From NCBI GenBank assembly GCA_035295985.1, contig DATHBT010000293.1, positions 1-9,038 of the forward strand: 9,038 bases of DNA, read 5' to 3'. Positions within the stretch are counted from its first letter, which is position 1, and each line of letters begins with the position of its first letter. The stretch is from JAIVGV01 sp035295985 (GTDB taxonomy: Bacteria; Acidobacteriota; Blastocatellia; Pyrinomonadales; Pyrinomonadaceae). The position numbers and the translations under genes are program-made. The notes beneath the pieces were generated by a model that saw only the letters and a program-made list of their open reading frames with translations, ran no database searches and was not told the origin of the DNA. Below, in pieces: positions 5,846-9,038 of the stretch.

Positions 5846-5874
5846 TTGATTAAAAGCCTTTCCTCGCATAGAGT
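5846..5874 (+). promoter_or_regulatory. Possible promoter directly upstream of the GT-C glycosyltransferase gene
   Basis: TTGATT (5846-5851) and TAGAGT (5869-5874) are 17 bases apart, each matching four of six consensus bases. The expected start near 5881 leaves only about ten bases before the ATG at 5891, a very short leader without a ribosome binding site. Confidence 0.35.
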
Positions 5875-5890
5875 CACGGTTACTTCGCCT

Positions 5891-7306
5891 ATGAGTCCGA
5901 GTCCGCACGGCCCCGGCGGGGAAAGCTTTGCGCGCCTGCGCCTCGTCGGGGTTTTCACCGCCGCGGTCTATCTGTTCGCCTGCCTCTTCTACGTCGGGGG
6001 CGCGCAGGCCCGCACGCGCACGGCGCGCGAACTCGCCGCCTGGGCCTGCGCGCTGCCGCTGCTCTTCCTGTACTGGAAGGGCTATCTGATCGTCGCCCGC
6101 TCGCGCGACGCGCGGGCCGCGCGCACCGTCGTGGTCTTCGCCGCACTCTTCTGCCTGCTCGCCTTCCTGACCGTCCCCTTCCACTCGACGGACGTTTTCG
6201 GATACATCAACCGCGGGTGGCAGCAGGTTCACTACGGCCTAAACCCCTACGTCGCGCGCCTCGCCGACACGCCGGGCTGGCGCGAAGACCCGATGCTGCG
6301 CGAGCACTGGGTCTATAACCCGAACCCTTACGGCTTCCTCTTCACGCTGCTCGCACGCGCTCTCTGCCACCTCGGCGGCGGCAACTGGTGGCTCACGCTC
6401 ACACTCTTCAAGCTGGTCAACGTCGCGGCCTACGCGGCGACCGCGTGGCTCGTCTGGTCGGGCGCGAGGCTGCTCGGACACGACCGGCCCGCCCTCGCCC
6501 TCTACGCCTTCCTGTGGAACCCGCTCATACTGATGCACCACATCGCGAACGGGCACAACGACGTGCTGGTGGGCCTCCTCGTCGCGCTCAGCTTCTACCT
6601 CGCGCTCCGCGGCGCGCACGTCTGGATCATCCCCGCGCTGGTTGCGGCCACGCTGCTCAAGTACGGCCCGGCGATCCTGATCCCGCCCGCCATCCTGTTC
6701 GTCTTCAACCGGCGCGGCTGGAAGACCGTGGCCGCCGGCTGCCTGATCGGTTTGGTGATCGCGGTGCTCGCGAGCGCGCCGTACCTGAAGGACTGGGGCG
6801 CGCTCAGGATTTGGGAGATTCGCGACAACGCGACGCTCATAGACAACTCGCTCCACTCGCTCCTGATACACCTCTTCTCGACTACGGCCGGCGTCGTCAA
6901 GCCGCTCGCGCAGTTCGTGCCGACGGTTGACGCGGCGATCCGCGTCGCCCTGCGCGGCGGCCTCGTCCTCCTGTTCGTCGCCGTGACGTTCAGGCTGCGC
7001 AAGTCCGACTCGGAGCGCGCGCTGGTCAAGTATTCCGTGCTCCTCATGTTCGCGCTCGTCTGCGTCGCCAGCTCGAAATTCAACGCCTGGTACATGGGGA
7101 TGCTGCTCGCGCCGGCCCTGTTCCTCCCGGAAGGGCACTGGCTGCGCCGCCTGATAATCCTCGTCAGCGCCGCCGAGCTGCTGTCGCTCACCTTCTTCAA
7201 GCAGGCTTACATGCTCAACTACTTCGCGATGGTGATCGTCCCCGCGTGGCTCGTCTTCAGGCGCGTGCGGAGGGAGCGCGCGTCCGCGCTGCCTGCCCCG
7301 GCCTGA
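5891..7306 (+). CDS. GT-C fold polyprenol-phosphate-sugar glycosyltransferase (MptB/GT87-like)
   Basis: A 471-residue integral membrane protein with roughly 11-13 hydrophobic helices from residue 17 to 457. The first large extracytoplasmic loop after about residue 96 carries FHSTDVFGYINRGW, where D101 fits the catalytic Asp of GT-C enzymes. Next come the conserved NPY and NPNPYGFLF motifs (118-120, 143-151) and WNPLILMHHIANGHNDVLVG (209-228). The C-terminal half has FNAWYMGMLLAP. These features match the mannosyltransferase group that uses polyprenyl-phosphate sugars as donors to build envelope glycans or glycolipids. Donor and acceptor cannot be read from sequence, and no other glycan genes are adjacent. 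ATG 5891 is taken because the upstream part of the frame overlaps yacP and is not hydrophobic. There is no Shine-Dalgarno. The gene converges with the propeller gene across 88 bases that lack a clear terminator. Confidence 0.85.
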   Translation: MSPSPHGPGGESFARLRLVGVFTAAVYLFACLFYVGGAQARTRTARELAAWACALPLLFLYWKGYLIVARSRDARAARTVVVFAALFCLLAFLTVPFHSTDVFGYINRGWQQVHYGLNPYVARLADTPGWREDPMLREHWVYNPNPYGFLFTLLARALCHLGGGNWWLTLTLFKLVNVAAYAATAWLVWSGARLLGHDRPALALYAFLWNPLILMHHIANGHNDVLVGLLVALSFYLALRGAHVWIIPALVAATLLKYGPAILIPPAILFVFNRRGWKTVAAGCLIGLVIAVLASAPYLKDWGALRIWEIRDNATLIDNSLHSLLIHLFSTTAGVVKPLAQFVPTVDAAIRVALRGGLVLLFVAVTFRLRKSDSERALVKYSVLLMFALVCVASSKFNAWYMGMLLAPALFLPEGHWLRRLIILVSAAELLSLTFFKQAYMLNYFAMVIVPAWLVFRRVRRERASALPAPA

Positions 7307-7394
7307 AAGGGACGAACGCGCCGCGCGGGTGCCTGGCCGGCGGAGGCGATTTCAGAAACAGGACTGAGGCGGGAGAGCTTCGGCGCGCGTGTCT

Positions 7395-8393
7395 CTACTG
7401 CGCCGGGGCGGGCTGCGCGACGAAGGCGAGTCGATCCGCGCGGGGGCTGACGGCGAGGCGCGTGATCCTGCACGCGCCGCAGGCCGGGGTGAAGTCTGCG
7501 ATCTCCTGCCAGTCCTGCCCGCGCGCGGGGTCGAGGCGGAAGAGCCTGGCTTCGCGGGCCATGAGGAGCGAGCCGTCGGGCAGCCGCGTGTAGTCCTCAC
7601 TGCCGGGGAGTGTTTTGGCGAGCTGCGTGGTGCGGTGCGACTTGAGATCGACAGTCTTGATGAGCCAGTTGTCGGGCGCGAGCTTGTGGACGAAGGTGAA
7701 GGCGGCGGGCTGGCCGGGCACGCGCTGGAAGGAGCGGCCGATGTTGGTCGCCATCGCGCTCAGCTCGACGACCTCGCCGGGCCGCTTTCCGAGCACGGCG
7801 ACTTGGAGCGTATGGGGCCGCCCTTCCGCGCCGAGGATGAAGAGGGCGAGCGTGCGCGCGTCGAGCCAGAGGTGATAGCCGACGGGTTTCACGTCCGTCA
7901 TCACGAGCGCGGGCGCGCCCGCGGCGGCGAGCGGGAACTTCCAAAGCCGCTGCGTCCCGTCGGCTTCGACGCGGATGACGGAGAAGAACTTGCCGTCGGG
8001 CGTGACGGTCGGGGAATACTCGCTCTCGGGCGTCGAAGTCAGGCGGGCGGTCTGCGCGGTCGAGAGGTCGTAGCGGTAAACGTCCGTCTGGTTGCCCTCG
8101 CGCTGCGAGGTGAAGAGGACGGCGCGGCCGTCGGGCGTGAAGGAAGGCTGGTTGTCGTAGCCCGGCCGGTTCGTGACGTTCGCGGGGCGGCCGAACTCGA
8201 CGCGCCCGCCGGCCGTCTTCATCTCTACGACGTAGATGTCTGTGTCGGGCGGCGGCGCGGGCGTGGGCGACGGCGGCGGCGACGGCTGCTGCGCGCGCGC
8301 CGCCGCGGCGAGCAGCAGGCAGCACGCGAGAGCGGCGAGGGCCGGCCTGACGCGTGTGCGGGTCGTCTGACCTCCGACAACTCCGCGGCTCAT
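7395..8393 (-). CDS. Secreted TolB-like beta-propeller protein (PD40 repeats)
   Basis: A 332-residue protein. Residues 12-35 form a signal peptide (TRTRVRPALAALACCLLLAA then ARA, cleavage near 34). A Pro/Ser-rich stretch, 37-49, follows. The rest contains WD40/PD40-type blades: QPSFTPDGRAVLFTS (82-96), YSPTVTPDGKFFSV (126-139), a third around 173-190, TRLPDGSLLMAR (269-280) and RLAVSPRADRLAFVAQ (312-327). DVYRYDLSTAQTARLTS is a typical strand between blades. The C-terminal region holds C305-G-A-C308. The propeller seems short, with about five or six recognisable blades. It is probably periplasmic or surface-exposed; no catalytic motif is seen, and binding of a protein or peptide is the family's usual role. 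Its ATG overlaps the TGA of the FKBP gene as ATGA, implying translational coupling and supporting this start. Confidence 0.8.
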   Translation of the reverse strand: MSRGVVGGQTTRTRVRPALAALACCLLLAAAARAQQPSPPPSPTPAPPPDTDIYVVEMKTAGGRVEFGRPANVTNRPGYDNQPSFTPDGRAVLFTSQREGNQTDVYRYDLSTAQTARLTSTPESEYSPTVTPDGKFFSVIRVEADGTQRLWKFPLAAAGAPALVMTDVKPVGYHLWLDARTLALFILGAEGRPHTLQVAVLGKRPGEVVELSAMATNIGRSFQRVPGQPAAFTFVHKLAPDNWLIKTVDLKSHRTTQLAKTLPGSEDYTRLPDGSLLMAREARLFRLDPARGQDWQEIADFTPACGACRITRLAVSPRADRLAFVAQPAPAQ

Positions 8394-8821
8394 TTGATCT
8401 CCAGCAGCTCGATGTCGAAGATCAGTCGCTCGCCGGCGAGCGGGTGGTTGGCGTCGAGCGTGACGTGCGTGTCCGTCACCTCCGTGACGGTGAGCGGAAT
8501 CTGGTTGCCGTCAGGCAGGCTCATCAGCAGGCTCATCCCGACCTCCGGCTCGCCCTCCATGTTCATCCCCTGGCGCGAGACCTGGCTGACGAGCTGATCG
8601 ACGCGCGGCCCGTAGGCGTCGTCGATCTCGATCTCTACGGTGCGCCGCTCGCCCACCGTCATGCCGCGCACGCCCTCGTCGAAGCCGCTGATGACCTGCT
8701 GCGCGCCGACGCGGAACTCGAGCGGGTCGCCCTCGGTGGATTCGTCGAACACGTCGCCGTTCTCCAGCCGGCCGCGGTAGCGTACGCGAACCGTGTCGCC
8801 GTCTTTCACCTGTTCTGGCAT
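8390..8821 (-). CDS. slyD: SlyD-like FKBP-type peptidyl-prolyl cis-trans isomerase
   Basis: A 143-residue protein that catalyses prolyl isomerisation and probably acts as a folding chaperone. Residues 8-70 are the first half of the FKBP domain (VRVRYRGRLENGDVFDES, then VISGFDEGVRGMTVGERR). Residues about 71-118 form the inserted flap domain (AYGPR, VGMSLLMSLPDG, VTEVTDTHVTLD). The FKBP fold closes with NHPLAGERLIFDIELLEIK, strongly SlyD-like. The His/Cys-rich metal-binding tail of E. coli SlyD is absent; the protein stops right after the domain. There is no signal peptide from the chosen start, so it should be cytoplasmic. An upstream extension to 8917 is possible in frame but is not family-like. 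AGAGG lies about 12 bases before the ATG, a weak site. It overlaps the secreted propeller gene by four bases. Confidence 0.92.
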   Translation of the reverse strand: MPEQVKDGDTVRVRYRGRLENGDVFDESTEGDPLEFRVGAQQVISGFDEGVRGMTVGERRTVEIEIDDAYGPRVDQLVSQVSRQGMNMEGEPEVGMSLLMSLPDGNQIPLTVTEVTDTHVTLDANHPLAGERLIFDIELLEIK

Positions 8822-8942
8822 AATCGCGCTCTGCCTCTTTCGGGTTTCGGAAATTTCGGGAAAGCATCGCACACTTCCCGCGCGGAATGCCAGCATCCCC
8901 GACCCGCGGCCCCGCAACTAAAAGCCGGAGGTGCACAGACCC

Positions 8943-9038
8943 ATGAAGAACCTCTTCGCCGCCTTCACGGCCCACGCGCTGCTGCTCGCAACGCTCGCCC
9001 CGCCGGCCGCCGCCGGCGCGAGTTTCGCGCGGCCCGCC
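8943..9038 (+). CDS. N-terminus of a secreted protein (truncated by window edge)
   Basis: An ATG at 8943 opens a frame that continues through the last base (32 codons). GGAGGTG (8927-8933) sits about ten bases upstream, the strongest Shine-Dalgarno in the window. The product begins MKNLFAAFTAHALLLATLAP and continues PPAAAGA, a typical signal peptide with likely cleavage after the AAAGA region. It is divergent from the slyD-like gene. The mature part is outside the window, so function is unknown. Confidence 0.75.
   Translation, partial: MKNLFAAFTAHALLLATLAPPAAAGASFARPA

Noticed and set aside
6239..7138. Minus-strand frame opposite the GT-C gene
   Set aside because: Highly charged antisense of a membrane protein; no independent support.
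7389..8597. Plus-strand 402-codon frame opposite the propeller and slyD genes
   Set aside because: It spans two genes whose products are recognisable on the minus strand and which share an ATGA junction; its product is repetitive Arg/Gly/Glu-rich.

Overview
The window is GC-rich bacterial DNA with nine complete genes and a truncated gene at each edge. Gene content suggests an Acidobacteriota member, probably a Blastocatellia/Pyrinomonadaceae-type genome. The pointers are a bacillithiol BshA in a high-GC genome, a TonB-family protein with an N-terminal zinc ribbon, a ferredoxin-cyclase fusion, and dispersed palindromic repeats in the intergenic spaces. This placement is inferred from gene style; no marker gene or rRNA is present.

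Layout, left to right. Positions 1-41 hold the first 13 codons of a minus-strand gene, with its own promoter and ribosome binding site. Positions 42-325 are non-coding and carry a compound inverted repeat. A Nfu-type iron-sulfur carrier runs leftward (901 to 326). The 433-base gap 902-1334 separates nfu from the divergent bshA. It contains a TATAAT box for nfu, a strong rightward promoter, about 80 bases that fold into two hairpins and end in an intrinsic terminator, and a heptamer-based inverted repeat that stops four bases before the bshA ATG. Then come, all rightward: bshA, a [2Fe-2S] ferredoxin-class III nucleotidyl cyclase fusion, endonuclease III (nth), a zinc ribbon-membrane-Coa1-like-TonB_C protein, a YacP/Rae1-type NYN ribonuclease, and a multi-spanning GT-C glycosyltransferase. 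The last part is a leftward pair, a SlyD-like FKBP prolyl isomerase overlapping by four bases (ATGA) a secreted TolB-like beta-propeller gene. Divergent from this pair is the start of a secreted protein that leaves the window at 9038.

How the genes may work together. Nfu carries Fe-S clusters. BshA makes the first intermediate of bacillithiol, a thiol tied to Fe-S homeostasis in Firmicutes. The cyclase has a ferredoxin domain and Nth has a [4Fe-4S] cluster. Four adjacent genes therefore concern Fe-S clusters or thiol redox. This is suggestive but may be coincidence. The rest looks like ordinary housekeeping and envelope functions. The least explained DNA is the nfu-bshA intergenic region. It may encode an undescribed small RNA or a bshA leader with premature termination, and it is the best candidate for something new here.
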